From: Diploptera punctata
Taxonomy: Eukaryota > Arthropoda > Insecta > Blattodea > Blaberidae
Assembly (NCBI GenBank): GCA_030220185.1
Contig: JASPKZ010007302.1
Coordinates: forward strand, 124,001 to 188,000
Direction of reading: 5' to 3'
DNA: 64,000 bases
The notes under the pieces were generated by a model. That model did not search any database and was not told where the DNA came from. It saw nothing but the letters and a program-made list of their open reading frames with translations. The first letter of the stretch is position 1; the number at the start of each line of letters is the position of its first letter. Positions 1 to 10,536 of the stretch are shown one piece after another. Position numbers and translations under genes: made by a program.

Positions 1-360
1 CTTAATTGTACAAACTGCGGGGAGTCTGGGCATCCAGCCTCCTACACAGCCTGTCCTGCCTTTCAGGCAACTCAGGAAAAATACAATCAAGATACTAGGC
101 CAGTCCCGAAACCTGAAGTCCAACCTCGAACCTTCAATTCTACACCTGTAAATCCTAATGTAACCTATACTGCTGCCTTACAAACTGGCAATGCTTTACC
201 AAACCAAAATGTAAACAGCAATGTTCAAGCCCAGGGCCGCCTACAGTGTATCTCCACCTTTAAACGATCCTGCAGAGGTAATGCTCCGGAAAATCGAGCC
301 ATTTTTGGCTGGACTTTCCACTTCTATGTAGAGTTTCCTCTTTATGAATCGTATACTTAA
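1..360 (+). pseudogene. C-terminal relic of jockey/I-type LINE ORF1 (gag-like zinc-knuckle protein)
   Basis: The frame is open from base 1 to a TAA at 358-360, so the window edge cuts it on the left. The first residues contain a CCHC knuckle of the form C-x2-C-x4-H-x5-C (CTNCGESGHPASYTACP), followed by an Asn/Pro/Gln-rich stretch. In jockey-like non-LTR elements ORF1 ends in several such knuckles and binds the element RNA. The upstream knuckles, if any, lie outside the window. No reverse transcriptase follows, so the copy is truncated or rearranged. The zinc-knuckle assignment is well supported by the motif. The clade assignment is inference. Confidence 0.6.
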
Positions 361-968
361 CCTATGCTTTGCATAGATTCAAATTTATACATGGCCTACC
401 AAGTAATTGTGCGAGATGTACTCGCCTAACAGAGTGAGGCTCATACTGCACTGCACTGTCTGGCTTTCGGATTCTCTGCTTGCCATTGGTGCAGTTACTG
501 ACGTCCTATTTAGTGCGACAATGTCCACAATTTACTAAATCTATTGACTTGCTGGATGAACACATCTTGTCACCATATGGCTAGGGTTGAAATGAGCTAT
601 AACCCATTAATGATAGCCACAAAGGTATTTGGCTGCCACGTAATACCTAGTAGGTAACAGATGCAGCGCACTGGACGGTGCCAAGTCACCGTCAACAACA
701 AGATCAGATCAGAGACCAACTCGACACACCACTATGTAACAGCCCATGGTTCAAAGAAGTAGTAAAGGAAGCAACTGCTACGTTCCGTAAAGCTCTTCAG
801 CCAACAAATTCAGCAGCTACAGCTGTTGACAGATCCTAGTTTCTGCAGAAGGACACTCCATCAAGAACCAAGTTACGATACAATCGAAAGCACAGGGAAG
901 CTACTGCTACGCCAGAAAAATCGGCAGTCTCGGCTGCCGATAAAGTCGATTCCCATCTTGTCGTCTCC
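361..968. other. Unassigned stretch between two ORF1 relics
   Basis: No open frame or motif is convincing here. Its position between two gag-like pieces suggests decayed LINE sequence, perhaps the lost N-terminal half of the ORF1 that resumes at 969, but I cannot show this from conserved residues. Confidence 0.3.
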
Positions 969-1752
969 TTGCTTCCAGAGATCTCATCATACTTAAATGA
1001 GGGGGACTGTGGAGACTTGAAGACGAAGGACTCGCTCCCTAAAAATTCTTGGACTTCTTCCCTGCTAGTACTACAGGCTTATACCTGTCTACTGGCAGCA
1101 GTGAATGACGAATTCTACAAAACCGAACCTCTCGCATTCATTTGTGAGAATACCAGGTTCGGGACAAGGGTTGTTACGCTTAATTCAAATTCAGCCTACA
1201 ATAAGTACCAGCTACTGCTTCAAAACTACAATATCCCCTTCAAGAAAGAAGGAAAACATCATGAAACAACAAGAAGAGTAGTAATCAAGGGAATAGATCA
1301 CACCATTGAGCCATCCTATATTCGGAGTGACTTGAAGCCAATGGATTCGAGGCCTTAAAGGTTGTCAATATGACATCCGCAAAGACCAAGAATCCATGTT
1401 TGTGGTCACTTTAAGGGATGGCCCAGAGGTGGTGAATCTATTAAAACTCCGTAGGCTCATCCACTACAAGGTGAAGATTGAGCCATATCGGCGAATGCAG
1501 AAGAAGGTAGCACAGGTCACTCCTGCTACCAATAAGAAGACAGTCATGGTGGAGCTTACTTCAATTGTCTTACCCAAAATCTCAGACCGGATAGAGCCAG
1601 CTGTTCTTCGGCCTGAGAACTTAAAGAACTCCAACCTTAGCGTTGTCACTAACGCTAAGCCAAGAAGAAAAAGACGTACCGGGACCAATAAGGCTCGGGG
1701 ACAAAAGGCCTTGCAAGAAGATCGGGATAAGCACATTTCCAGGCAAGTATAA
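969..1752 (+). pseudogene. Jockey/I-type LINE ORF1 relic with a PRE_C2HC-like region, frameshifted
   Basis: Two overlapping frames make one broken protein. The first (969-1358) ends in a block starting TRRVVIKGIDHTIEPSYIRS. The second (from about 1359; first ATG 1396) continues GLKGCQYDIRKDQESMFVV and reaches IEPYRRMQKKVAQ. This is the pattern of the PRE_C2HC domain that precedes the zinc knuckles in jockey and I-type ORF1 proteins. Where the first knuckle should follow KKVAQ the sequence jumps instead to a basic tail (KPRRKRRTGTNKARGQKAL) and stops at 1750-1752. So there is at least one frameshift near 1358 and a deletion removing the knuckles. The knuckle fragment at 1-360 lies upstream in the same orientation, so the two are separate copies or a rearranged one. 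Confidence 0.55.
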
Positions 1753-2039
1753 CAGCGCACGACTGGTGGTAAAAACACATGAACATTTATTTAGGAGTAG
1801 CAGCGCACGCCGGGTCTTAGCTAGTAAATAATAAAATAAAATAGAGAGACCTCTGTGTCAATCCATTGACGCCTGGATTTGAACTGGACGCTAATTATCC
1901 GAGTTGCATCCTATTTTGTCTGAGTTTACTTTTTTTTAGTAAACAGATCTTAGCTTTTTCTTACTTTCTCGACTTCAATAAAATAAATTTTGGATATTTA
2001 AACTTAAGCAAAGAGTTAAGAAGGGTGCCTGGAAGACAG
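1753..2039. other. AT-rich spacer, nothing definite
   Basis: A short segment near 1867-1880 reads like the reverse complement of a B-box (ggatttgaac), which could be a decayed tRNA-derived SINE, but no A-box partner is clear. Confidence 0.25.
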
Positions 2040-2230
2040 AGTTAAGGTTCCCCGATGACATGTTGGGTGATTAATAATAATGAAGAACTAGGAGAGACCT
2101 TAATCCTAAACTTAGTTCACATTCAGACCATGAGCGGCCATATGAAAAACAATCCAGTGCTCTGACCGGGAATCCAACCCGAGGTCTCATTAACTGCTGT
2201 CAGAACTTCTTATCACTATCCACAGGGCTG
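2040..2230 (-). repeat. SINE1-related fragment
   Basis: It shares the block gagaccttaatcctaaact and a following 'gcggccatatga' with the SINE1-like copy at 46625-46912, and ends with a B-box-like gaatccaacccgag in the same relative place. It is a diverged, partial, minus-strand copy. Confidence 0.4.
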
Positions 2231-2619
2231 GTCATCATGCATAAGCAATTGTATTTATACACTATAATAACCCAGAACACGCATTTTCTAATACTTTTTT
2301 TTATTCTAAAGGTTTGTATTGAACATTATTTCATTTATCATGAGAGATCTACCTTTAACATCTATACAAATTCCGAGCTAAGTTCCAGTTGTGATGTAAA
2401 CAGAGCAGATGTATTACTGCATTTTCATTGGTCGAATGACTATTTTATGTTTCAGCGAGCAAGAAAATATAGTTCCCTCGGTAACAATTTAAATAAAGAA
2501 AATAATAATATGTAATACCTTACACATGTCTATGTATGTTGTATAGGATTCTCTTAAAATACATAATTATAATTTTAATAGGTAAAATATGCATTGTTTT
2601 ATTCCTGCGCATCCGCAAT
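2231..2619. other. No recognisable feature
   Basis: AT-rich sequence. A 92-codon open frame at 2237-2515 has low-complexity, hydrophobic composition and no family resemblance I recognise, so it is not called as a gene. Confidence 0.3.
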
Positions 2620-3165
2620 GCAGAATACGTTTGAATTTCAGTTGTTTCAAAATGGCCGCTTCTCAAGAATTCTTGAAATATTGGAAAGGAAAGCTTTATA
2701 AAAGTAGGAGAAAATCAAAGTATTTTGAATATTTTCAAAGCGGTTAGTGAGAAATATCCCACATCAGCCTTTGAGGATGTGATGGAAATAACAGAATTTA
2801 CAGGTGAGTCAGCATGGAGCATACATTCTGCTCGTAATGGAAATATATATAAAGGATATCGACATCATGGATAAAGCTTAGGTCTAAACGTCTGATTAGA
2901 TATGTTCATATATTTTTTTTTGTCATAAAAAAATAAGAAACGGAAGTTCCTAATTATAGGTGCCATCTAACTTTGTATCCAGTCCAGTAAAATACGACGT
3001 TGTCTGGGAAAAAGTTTCTATCGGTGACAGTTGGGTACACAATTCTTTCATATGGTGAGTAAAACTAGCAACACAGTACCTTCGATAGACCGAGTCGGCG
3101 GAGTAATAACTTAAGCTTTTATAGTACAAATGGAACATAGCTCCAGATTAGTATAGGTCATATGC
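2620..3165. repeat. Dispersed repeat 'Rep-X', copy 1
   Basis: About 540 bases align with 19645-20175 in the same order. Shared blocks include tattttgaatattttcaaa (with one difference), acaggtgagtcagcatgg, attctgctcgta, and a cluster around ggcgccatct near the far end. The copies differ by many substitutions and small indels, so this is an old family. It holds an open frame of 31 codons starting at 2652 that does not extend in the second copy. No terminal repeats or polymerase motifs are visible, and its class is unknown. Confidence 0.5.
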
Positions 3166-3186
3166 ATCTATTTATTTCATTGTAAC

Positions 3187-3545
3187 AAATTAACTAACTA
3201 ACTCACTGGGACTATCGAACCCGTAGCTTCATGGCCGCGCGGATATAAGCTCTCCATATATCCCTATCCTGAGCCAATGTTTTCCAATCATCCCCTGTAT
3301 AAACTACTTCCCTCAAATCATAGTTGGTCTACCAACTGGGCGTTTTCCCTCTGGTATTCCTACAAGAATCTTCCATGCACGTCTTTCATTCCCTATTCGT
3401 GCCATATGTCCTGCCCATCGCAGTCTACGAGACTTAATTGTTCTCATTATATCTGGCTTCCTATAAAGACCATGTAACTCACTATTATGCAGTCTTCTCC
3501 ATTCACCTGTCTGTTCATCTCTCTTTGGTAACAAATTTTCCTAAG
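3187..3545 (-). mobile_element. RTE-type LINE, 3' end fragment
   Basis: It begins (3' end of the element) with the short tail ctaactaactcactggg and runs into the conserved end block around tatcgaacccgtag. The reverse strand encodes KRDEQTGEWRRLHNSELHGL and RRLRWAGHMARIGNERRAW, the C-terminal part of the RTE protein whose long copies lie at 12121-14653 and 16470-19325. It is truncated after about 360 bases and frameshifted. Confidence 0.8.
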
Positions 3546-3974
3546 AACTTTATTTACTTACTTGTATGTATATTAATATAATGTAGACCTAATTATATTA
3601 TGAAATGGTGAATGCGATAAAATAGGCACTTTTTAATGACATTACAAACCAGAATTTGACTTGAGGATCGAGGAAAAAACCAGGGAAAACCTCATTCAAG
3701 TTGGTCGGCATTGGGATTTGAATTCAGGACCTATCAAATATGAATCCCAAAATTTACAGCTTGAGCCATCTCGTTCTATAACCACATGTGAGATAAAATC
3801 ATAACCTCACATTCCCCAGTCTTAATGAAGCTACAGAAATTAAAGATTATAAAGAGAAGAAATCAGAAATAGAAACAGAAGAAGCATATTAAAAACAAAA
3901 CACTGTTACAGTATTGCCTCAGTGTAAGAAGTGGGCCTAACATATATGATCATACTAGAAATACATTATAAAAT
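3546..3974. other. No recognisable feature
   Basis: AT-rich spacer. The segment 3660-3780 contains 'gggaaaacctcattcaagttgg' and a possible tRNA-like 'ggcattgggatttgaattca', which may be SINE debris. Confidence 0.2.
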
Positions 3975-4205
3975 GGACAGTTAATAAAAATGTTTGAAAT
4001 TTTGAGGAAGTGGCGGATTTCAAATATTTAGGAACAATAATTAAAAACAGGAATGATGCGAAGAAAGAAATTAACACAGGCTAAATTCAGTAAATGCATC
4101 CTATTGCCATCACAGGGACTCTTTCCATTTCTAACTTAACAAAAAAGAATCTTAAGATAAAAATGTATAGGCCCTGACATGATTATTCTCTGAGTTATAT
4201 GTATG
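3975..4205 (+). mobile_element. RTE-type LINE, decayed internal fragment
   Basis: The stretch ttttgaggaagtggcggatt followed by ttcaaatatttaggaacaat matches the part of the long RTE copies encoding NFEEVAEFKYLGTIITNRNE. It then follows the 'agactc...' segment to about 4205. Several indels destroy the frame. Confidence 0.7.
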
Positions 4206-4349
4206 CGAAACATTTATGTAGTGAGTTAGTTAGTTCATAAGAAACATTTGCACCCACCAGGTATTCCATAACGATGTTGGTGAGTGTAAAAGTAACTAAA
4301 CTAGCAATTGCATAGTTACGTAGTCATTGTTAGCTCGCCCTGGCTTGGA

Positions 4350-4560
4350 TAATCTCGGTGAGAAACCACACAAAGAAGGAATTCAGAAGAGAATATCAAA
4401 TATCATCATTGATGGAAGAACAATTTTGACTTTTCAGCGTTAGAAATGGGGAGATCAACGAGTAGGAGGAACACTTTAGCCGTAGAAAAGGCGACTCTCC
4501 TGCGGGAGAAAAGTTTAAGCAAGTCAATACGTTCAGTAATTAATAATCAACGACTCTCTT
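4350..4560. repeat. Dispersed repeat 'Rep-Y', partial copy
   Basis: It shares blocks such as 'agagagatcaa/gagatcaacg', 'gtaggaggaaca' and 'ttagccgtagaaaa' with 50600-50750 and 55410-55470, where the order is the same. The family has a tRNA-like end in the other two copies. Only the first part is here. Confidence 0.4.
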
Positions 4561-4628
4561 TAAAATCAAAACAAATATTAGTGTCGCAATTATAATCTAG
4601 AGTAGTTAGGACCAACAATTTTCCATAG

Positions 4629-5250
4629 AACAATAATCACAAATAGGAATGAGATGCACAAAGAAATTAAACATAGGCTCAATTCTGGAAATGCATGCTA
4701 TTATGCATTGCAGAGACTCTTGATGTCCCAACTCCTTTCAAAAAACGTTAAACTGAAAATATATAAAACAATTATTCTACCAGTTATATTATATGGGTGC
4801 GAAACATGGACTCTTACTTTAAGAGAGGAATGGAGATTACAAGTATTTGAGAATAAAGTACTTAGGACAATTTTTGGACCAAAGAGAGATGAACAGACAG
4901 GTGAATGGAGAAGACTACATAACAATGAACTACATGGTCTTTACAGGAAGCCAGATATAATAAGAACAGTTAAGTCTCGTAGACTGCGATGGGCAGGACA
5001 TATTGCACGTATGGGGAATGAAAGACTTGCATGGAAGCTTCTTGTAGGAAAGCCAGAGGGAAAACGCCCAGTTGGTAGACCAAGAATGAGGTGGGAGAAT
5101 AACATTAACTATGATTTGAGGGAAGTAGATTATACAGGGAATGATTGGAAAGCATTAGCTCAGGATAGGGATATATGGAGAGCTTATGTCCGTGCGGCCA
5201 TGAACCTACGGGTTCGATAGTGCCAGTGAGTAAGAGTAAGTAAGTAAGAC
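4629..5250 (+). mobile_element. RTE-type LINE, young 3' fragment
   Basis: The copy begins abruptly at the equivalent of the ITNRNEMHKEIKH region and runs to the true 3' end, which finishes in gttcgatagtgccagtgagt and a short (GTAA)-type tail at about 5227-5250. RTE elements typically end in short tandem repeats, not poly(A). It is 5'-truncated but otherwise barely altered. Confidence 0.9.
4654..5220 (+). pseudogene. C-terminal 188 residues of RTE reverse transcriptase, open frame
   Basis: The frame reads from a Met in MHKEIKHRLNSGNACYYALQ through YGCETWTLTLREE, RRLRWAGHIARMGNERLAW and GRPRMRWENNINYDLREVDY to AAMNLRVR and a stop at 5218-5220. In intact RTE proteins this region lies after the reverse transcriptase palm and is conserved across insect copies. 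The catalytic YADD block is absent because the copy starts downstream of it, so no enzyme activity is expected. It is unbroken, unlike most fragments here, which points to recent insertion. The Met is an internal residue of the parent protein, not a real start. Confidence 0.85.
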
Positions 5251-5282
5251 CTCGTCTTATAAGTTTGATATTATCTTAACTC

Positions 5283-5605
5283 CTAGCGCGCTAGGCCTAG
5301 AAGACCCTTAGCTGCTGGCCTCACATCCATATGTGTCAAACAAAGAGGTACATGATCATCATCCTGTGTTGGAGTGACATGTTGTCAGCATTCGAGTCTC
5401 CCTGCAGTTATAGCTGCTTTTATCAACCTGGAGCCGCTACTTAATGTAGCCACCCAAATGTCTCACGATGATGGGTGGACACCGGTCCCATACTGGCCGA
5501 AATACCATGAGCAAATTTCTTCCCCATGGAGACTCGAACCAGCGCAAGTCCCGTAGCTCTGCGCCAAGACATCCTGCCTTAGCAAATCGGCTACGGCTCG
5601 GGACT
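5283..5605 (-). repeat. SINE2, near full-length copy
   Basis: On the reverse strand it starts with a tRNA-like head ending in the B-box-like ggttcgagtctcc. Then come a body with 'catggtatttcggccagtatgggaccggtgtccaccca' in pieces, the block gtagcggctccaggttgat, and a 3' end near gatgtgaggccagcag. Matching copies are at 35985-36287 (minus) and 37348-37665 (plus), with parts at 16275-16400 and 21875-22005. Confidence 0.6.
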
Positions 5606-6129
5606 TGATATTATCTTACGTGCCCTAAATCCAGACATGTTACACTGGTTTCTAGTCCTTTACGAAGAAAAATACAGGCCTACGTACGATGCTGGGTTTG
5701 TTCCCCTGAAATTTAGAACCAGAGGCGAGCATGATAAGCTCTAGTCTAGCAAGATCGATTTCAGCGCTTAAGAAGAGAGGGAAAATAAAAAAAAAACTCT
5801 AGTCGTATGCATATTACATTCTCCATATCATATTATCCGAAATTGTAACATAATATCACTATTTGTAAATAAAAACCCTGCTACGAATACTGTTGTAATT
5901 TGATATCTAAAACGATTTGGGAACTTTCTCTCTAAGTTCAGTAAATTATTTTATTAAAAACAGATAAATTTCACAATTGTAAATAACTATGTGAGGTTGT
6001 AAAGTGGATTTACAGAAGTGAGGAAATTATTAAACAGCGAGCGATAACAAGTATTTAATTTCCGAGATTCTGTAAAAAAACTTCACAAACGTGTGTTGTA
6101 CTTTTTATTTTTTTTTTCATGATGGTGTT
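5606..6129. other. No recognisable feature
   Basis: AT-rich spacer with no open frame, tRNA-like box or repeat that I can match elsewhere in the window. Confidence 0.3.
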
Positions 6130-8605
6130 TTCAAAAATACAAATAATAGTAAAATAGTAGCATCTCTGTTGGAAATATTTGTGTTCATTATAATCAACTG
6201 ACTGACGTTAGCAGTCTGACCAATGTATATACGGTACATGCCGAAAATAATTCAGTTGAGACTACAGCATGCAGTGACACCAATCAGGGATAAAATGGCG
6301 GTAAGATTGAATTTATTGATTAATATTATTTCAAATAAAGCTGAGTTCATTTAAAATGCAGTGATTTGTTTCGTATATATAATGTATATTCACACTACCG
6401 TTTGGATATAGCTTTGTATATATATATATTGTACGAAGGATATAAAAACGGCAGTGGTTTTCACTTTCCGCCCTAGGTAAGTAATTTTTTATATTAAAGT
6501 ACAGTTATTTAGTTATTTATAGGTTGGCAAACCCGACATTTATGAAATTGAACTTTAAATCATGGTCACCATTCCTGTAAGTCCGACAGAACGCACTTAC
6601 CGTGTAAAAAGTGATTGTAAAAATGCCATTTGTTGCTAATGTTGACGTAATAACTGTATCGTAACGTAGCAACGTCACTAAATGTGAAAATACAAAACAA
6701 TTTTACAAATTAATTTTAAAATATATTAATATTTGGCAGATTGAATTCAGAAGTGTTCGTTCTACCAATATATACCGTGGATATTTATTTATAGGCCGTC
6801 CTGTATCAGGTAAATGTTCAAAACTATAGTTATCATCTTTAATTGAAGGATACAAGGAAATACCCAGCAAAGTCACTATTCGGTCAATAAAAAAATTGAC
6901 TTTTAAGTAAGGCTATTAGAAACAAAGGGATGTAAGTGATTTTTTCTCTTGAAAAAGGTGAGTGTGTATAAGCATTAATGTATTTTTCCAGTTATCTGGG
7001 GGAAAACACGCATCACCCGCAGTTATTTTCAATTACCTGTCATTTTCGTATACAACTTCAACTTTAAAACTGTTTTCCCACAACTTGCACTTGTGCTCAT
7101 AACCTCTTTAATTATACAACGTACCTACTTTTTATAAATATGTGCCAAGTTTGGAAGACAAATAAACCCATGATTAAACAGATTCTTCTAATCTTGCGGA
7201 CTCCTAAAATATAGTACTTTCCATTGAGAATCTAATACTCTATTTCGACAATAAAGTGACTAACCTGGTACTTTTCCGGTCCCTCAAATGTGTATTAATA
7301 TATCACGTGATACTATGCATATGCATTTGAAAGCTAACTCATTGGAAATCAAAATAAATGTATTCTATAACTGCAAATATTCTGTTTTTCATTCATATGG
7401 AACCATTTTCTTTCATTTAAAATAAACATCCCCGTCCTTTAAAATAAACAGAACTTCATGCCGCGAGAGGTTTGCAAGACAACTGGTCTATTAATTGGCT
7501 GACCTCTTGTGTCATTTTATAGAGGTAGGTAAAAGTGTGTAAGGTGATCCCACTACAGGCCACAGACAATAATGTAAACAGTATATGGTTGATATGTGGT
7601 CAGGATGTCTTCTAATTCTTATAATCGCTATTCATTAGAGCTGCCCAAATTTATCACGATCCTGGGTGGACACCGAGATCCTAACTAACCAACTCACTGG
7701 TTCTATCGAACCCGTAGGTTTATGGTCGCAAGGTCATAAGCTCTCCATACATCCCTATCCAGAGCTAATGTATTCCAATCATCAACTATATAACCTAGTT
7801 CCCTCAAATCATGGATGTTATTCTCCCACCTTATTATTGGTTTATCAACTGGGCGCTTCCCTAAGAAAACGATCTCCTAATTGTCGCTATCTATTATATC
7901 TCCCCTAATTCATCGCGATCCTGGATGGACACCGATCTCCTAACTAACTAAATAACTCACTGGCTCTATCGAACCCGTAGATATACGGTCTCGCGGACAT
8001 AAGCTCTGCATACATCCCTAACCTCATCTAATGTCTCCCAATCATCCAATGTATAATCTACTTCCCATAATTATCATGGATGTAATTCTCCCACCTCATT
8101 CTTGGTCTACCAACTGGGTGTTTCCCTAAGGACACCGATCTCCTACTGACAATTATTCCATGAAAACATTTCTTCTCCACTGGGACTTGAAGAATCGTAG
8201 ACCCGTGCCATGACATGATACATTAGGTCGTTGGATTTTTCGATTCCTGTATTAATTATTATATGGAAATTTCCGCATTAATGATTTTCTTGCGCTTATT
8301 ACTTGCTTTGTTCATTAACTCCAGGTTATCTACTTATTTACAATATCGATCTTATTGATTTTTCTCCTTTAATAATTCTCTATCTTTTGGAAGTTAATAC
8401 ATGACACTCATTTGTTCTCAGACTACAATATTATACACTACATAAGTTAGTTATTTCGGTAGATCAACATAATGTTTTAGGTCTAGTTTAATGTAAAAGT
8501 TAACAAAACAAAACATCGCAAAACCTCTGGAAGAAGCGAGTATGTAAAGGCATCAATTTGTCTGGTGAAAAGCACTCATCACCCACTGGTGGCAGGTTAT
8601 CAGAA
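6130..8605. repeat. Long dispersed repeat LDR, copy 1 (about 2.5 kb)
   Basis: It aligns along most of its length with 47725-49915. Shared blocks in order are gttggaaatatttg, caactgactgacgtta, tgaccaatg, cagtgatttgtttcgtata, ccgccctagGTA, aatcatggtc, gacgtaataactgta, gcaacgtcactaaatgtgaa, a block near 7000 with ctgggggaaaacacgcatca, and a similar block near 8570. Weaker copies are at 52080-53060 and 56040-57500. It encodes no long frame. A SINE2-like segment with a nested RTE fragment occupies about 7500-8230. The class is unknown. Length and lack of coding suggest a non-autonomous element or a segmental repeat. Confidence 0.6.
7625..8140 (-). mobile_element. Two tandem RTE 3'-end fragments nested in LDR
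   Basis: Two pieces, at about 7682-7865 and 7940-8128, each begin with a ctaactaact-type tail and the tatcgaacccgtag end block. Each is preceded by the host block tcctggGTGGACACCG (at 7661, 7920), and the host sequence resumes at about 8130 as ggacaccgatctcctac. The spacing of the block is 259 bases, so host plus insert was duplicated in tandem. In the other LDR copy (49316-49488) a single insert sits at the same point. Confidence 0.65.
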
Positions 8606-9094
8606 AGCCTATAAGACCGTTAGACTCTTAACCACTAGTCCATCACATCATCTATAATTCGAAACATCTAATAATATGTTCCTTAAAACTTCCCACGAAT
8701 TTCTTCATTTCTTCGTTTCATTATCGCTACTCACCAACCTGCAAACATCAGTCAATCAGCTGAATGTCGGGGCCACCCCTATCACAGTATCAATCATAAT
8801 TCATGCATAAATTCAAAATAAAACAAGATTTAATGCAATATCGCTGATTATGATAGTCAGATGATGTTCCAAAATAATCAGTTTTAATAAGAGAATTATA
8901 CTTATATTTGATTTTCCAAAATAAACTTATTCCTCAAAGCTGAAAATCCAGATCTTGCATTTCCACACAGACCCATATTTATTCTATGGAGGGCATCACT
9001 ATAAACAATAGTCTCATATTCAAACAATTTTGAAAATTTTTAATCATTGGTCGATGAACTGTATTGAGTAGAACCTAATACTAAGATATTGGGG
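8606..9094. other. No recognisable feature
   Basis: AT-rich sequence. A palindromic-looking stretch near 8810-8920 is too weak to call. Confidence 0.25.
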
Positions 9095-9420
9095 CTGAAA
9101 TAAACATCGGTAAACTAAACATATGTTTACACACAGAAATACATTGTATAATGGAAATTAACAGCTAATGGCAAATAGGGATTTTTTGAAGATGTGGTTG
9201 AATTCAAAAACCTACGAACAATAATTACAAACAGTAATGAGATGCACAGGGAAAGTAAACATAGGCTCAATTCTAGAAATTCATGCTATTATGCAATACA
9301 GGGACACTTGTCCCAACGCCTCTAAAAAATAACGTTTAACTGAATTTCTTCTCTCAGTTACATTATATGGATGCGAAAAGTTGACTCTTACTTTAAGGGA
9401 CGAAATAAGATTAAAGTTTA
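9095..9420 (+). mobile_element. RTE-type LINE, decayed fragment
   Basis: Blocks such as ttacacacagaaatac, ttgaagatgtggttgaattc, gaacaataattacaaacag, gctcaattctagaaa and ggatgcgaaa follow the order of the long RTE copies from the YMVTGRN region to GCETWTLT. Indels and stops break the frame. It ends against a tRNA-like sequence at 9421. Confidence 0.7.
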
Positions 9421-9506
9421 AAAAACCTGACCCACTGAGACTCGAACCCTGGACCTTCCGGGTTGTAGCGTGTTGCCTTAATCAACTACACTACGGCGTG
9501 CCCCAC
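9421..9506 (-). repeat. tRNA-derived SINE head (SINE5)
   Basis: The reverse strand has an A-box-like 'cgtagtgtagttgattaagg' and a B-box-like ggttcgagtctc, about 40 bases apart, ending in a run resembling an acceptor stem. The same head type is at 41395-41575, 50040-50210 and 53690-53835, all with 'ggcttgtagcat/gtattgcc' in the plus strand. It is not a tRNA gene, because stems do not close. Confidence 0.45.
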
Positions 9507-10536
9507 TCGTAAGATAAACGTTCACTTGAGTAAAAATACGTGATGTTTTCTGAAATATGTAAAAATATGTGCTATACCCAGCAGCTACTGCATATTGGTA
9601 CCTTAATTCGTAAACAGAACGAGAATTTAACTTTAAATAACGTAAAAACAAATAAATATGTATTTACATGAGAATCCTACCCCTGTTCATGGATTCCTTT
9701 GCAATAAAAGTGAAGACTGCAACACAGTACTTCAACAATATAAACTGTAGCGTTTGGAGATACGTATTCGCGAGGTCACGGATTCATATCCCGACCTACC
9801 AGGCCGAGCGTTTTCAGTTGTTAGGATAAATTCTGGGTTGTAATTCCATTACCAGGTCCCGTTCCATCACAGTCGCAATTTCATAAAAAATACAATTAAA
9901 TAAGTAGATTCTGTATGACCTCATATTAAGGCGTCTTTAAATTAAAAAAAAATAAATCTTTTGTCTGTAAATATCCTTGTCTTATTCACGACAGAAATAA
10001 ACAATCGGTTCATCGATCGATAAAAATAACAAAAAAAATGTGTTACCTTTTAAAGTTCAAAACTGGGTTATTCTATGTCAGGGGTGTACCTGTTGATGTA
10101 TCAACGAGAACAAGCGAGTCCAGCCAACATTTCGCTTTCACTTTGTGGTTTTATATATCTATTCACTCGTCACTAAGTCCTTGTACCACTCGGTTTACTT
10201 CGTTAGGAGAGAAAATAATCAAGTTAATGTTCACCAGATCACTTGGCGCTCCGTGAGGCTGTTCCGTATCAACATGTTTCTATTGTAAACCACGTAATAC
10301 GACTAAATAAATATATATTTTTTAAATTTCCAGTTGAATGAATAAAAATAAAATTAGAGGTTAGTTAAACTGTGCGGTGAACATTACAACCAACTCCATA
10401 TGATGGTTGCTTGAGTCAATTTTTAATTTGGAGTTTCACATAAGCCCCCCCTTTTAATGGTCGGATCTCGCTCAGTTTTGGACAATAATTATCTATATTT
10501 TAATAACATATACTGAGTTTATATCCATTGTCATAA
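9507..10536. other. Mostly unassigned; possible SINE debris at 9750-9850
   Basis: The plus strand at 9756-9800 has 'gcgaggtcacggattcatat', weakly B-box-like. The rest, including a 72-codon open frame at 10038-10256, shows no recognisable domain. A palindrome or MITE border begins at 10537. Confidence 0.25.
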
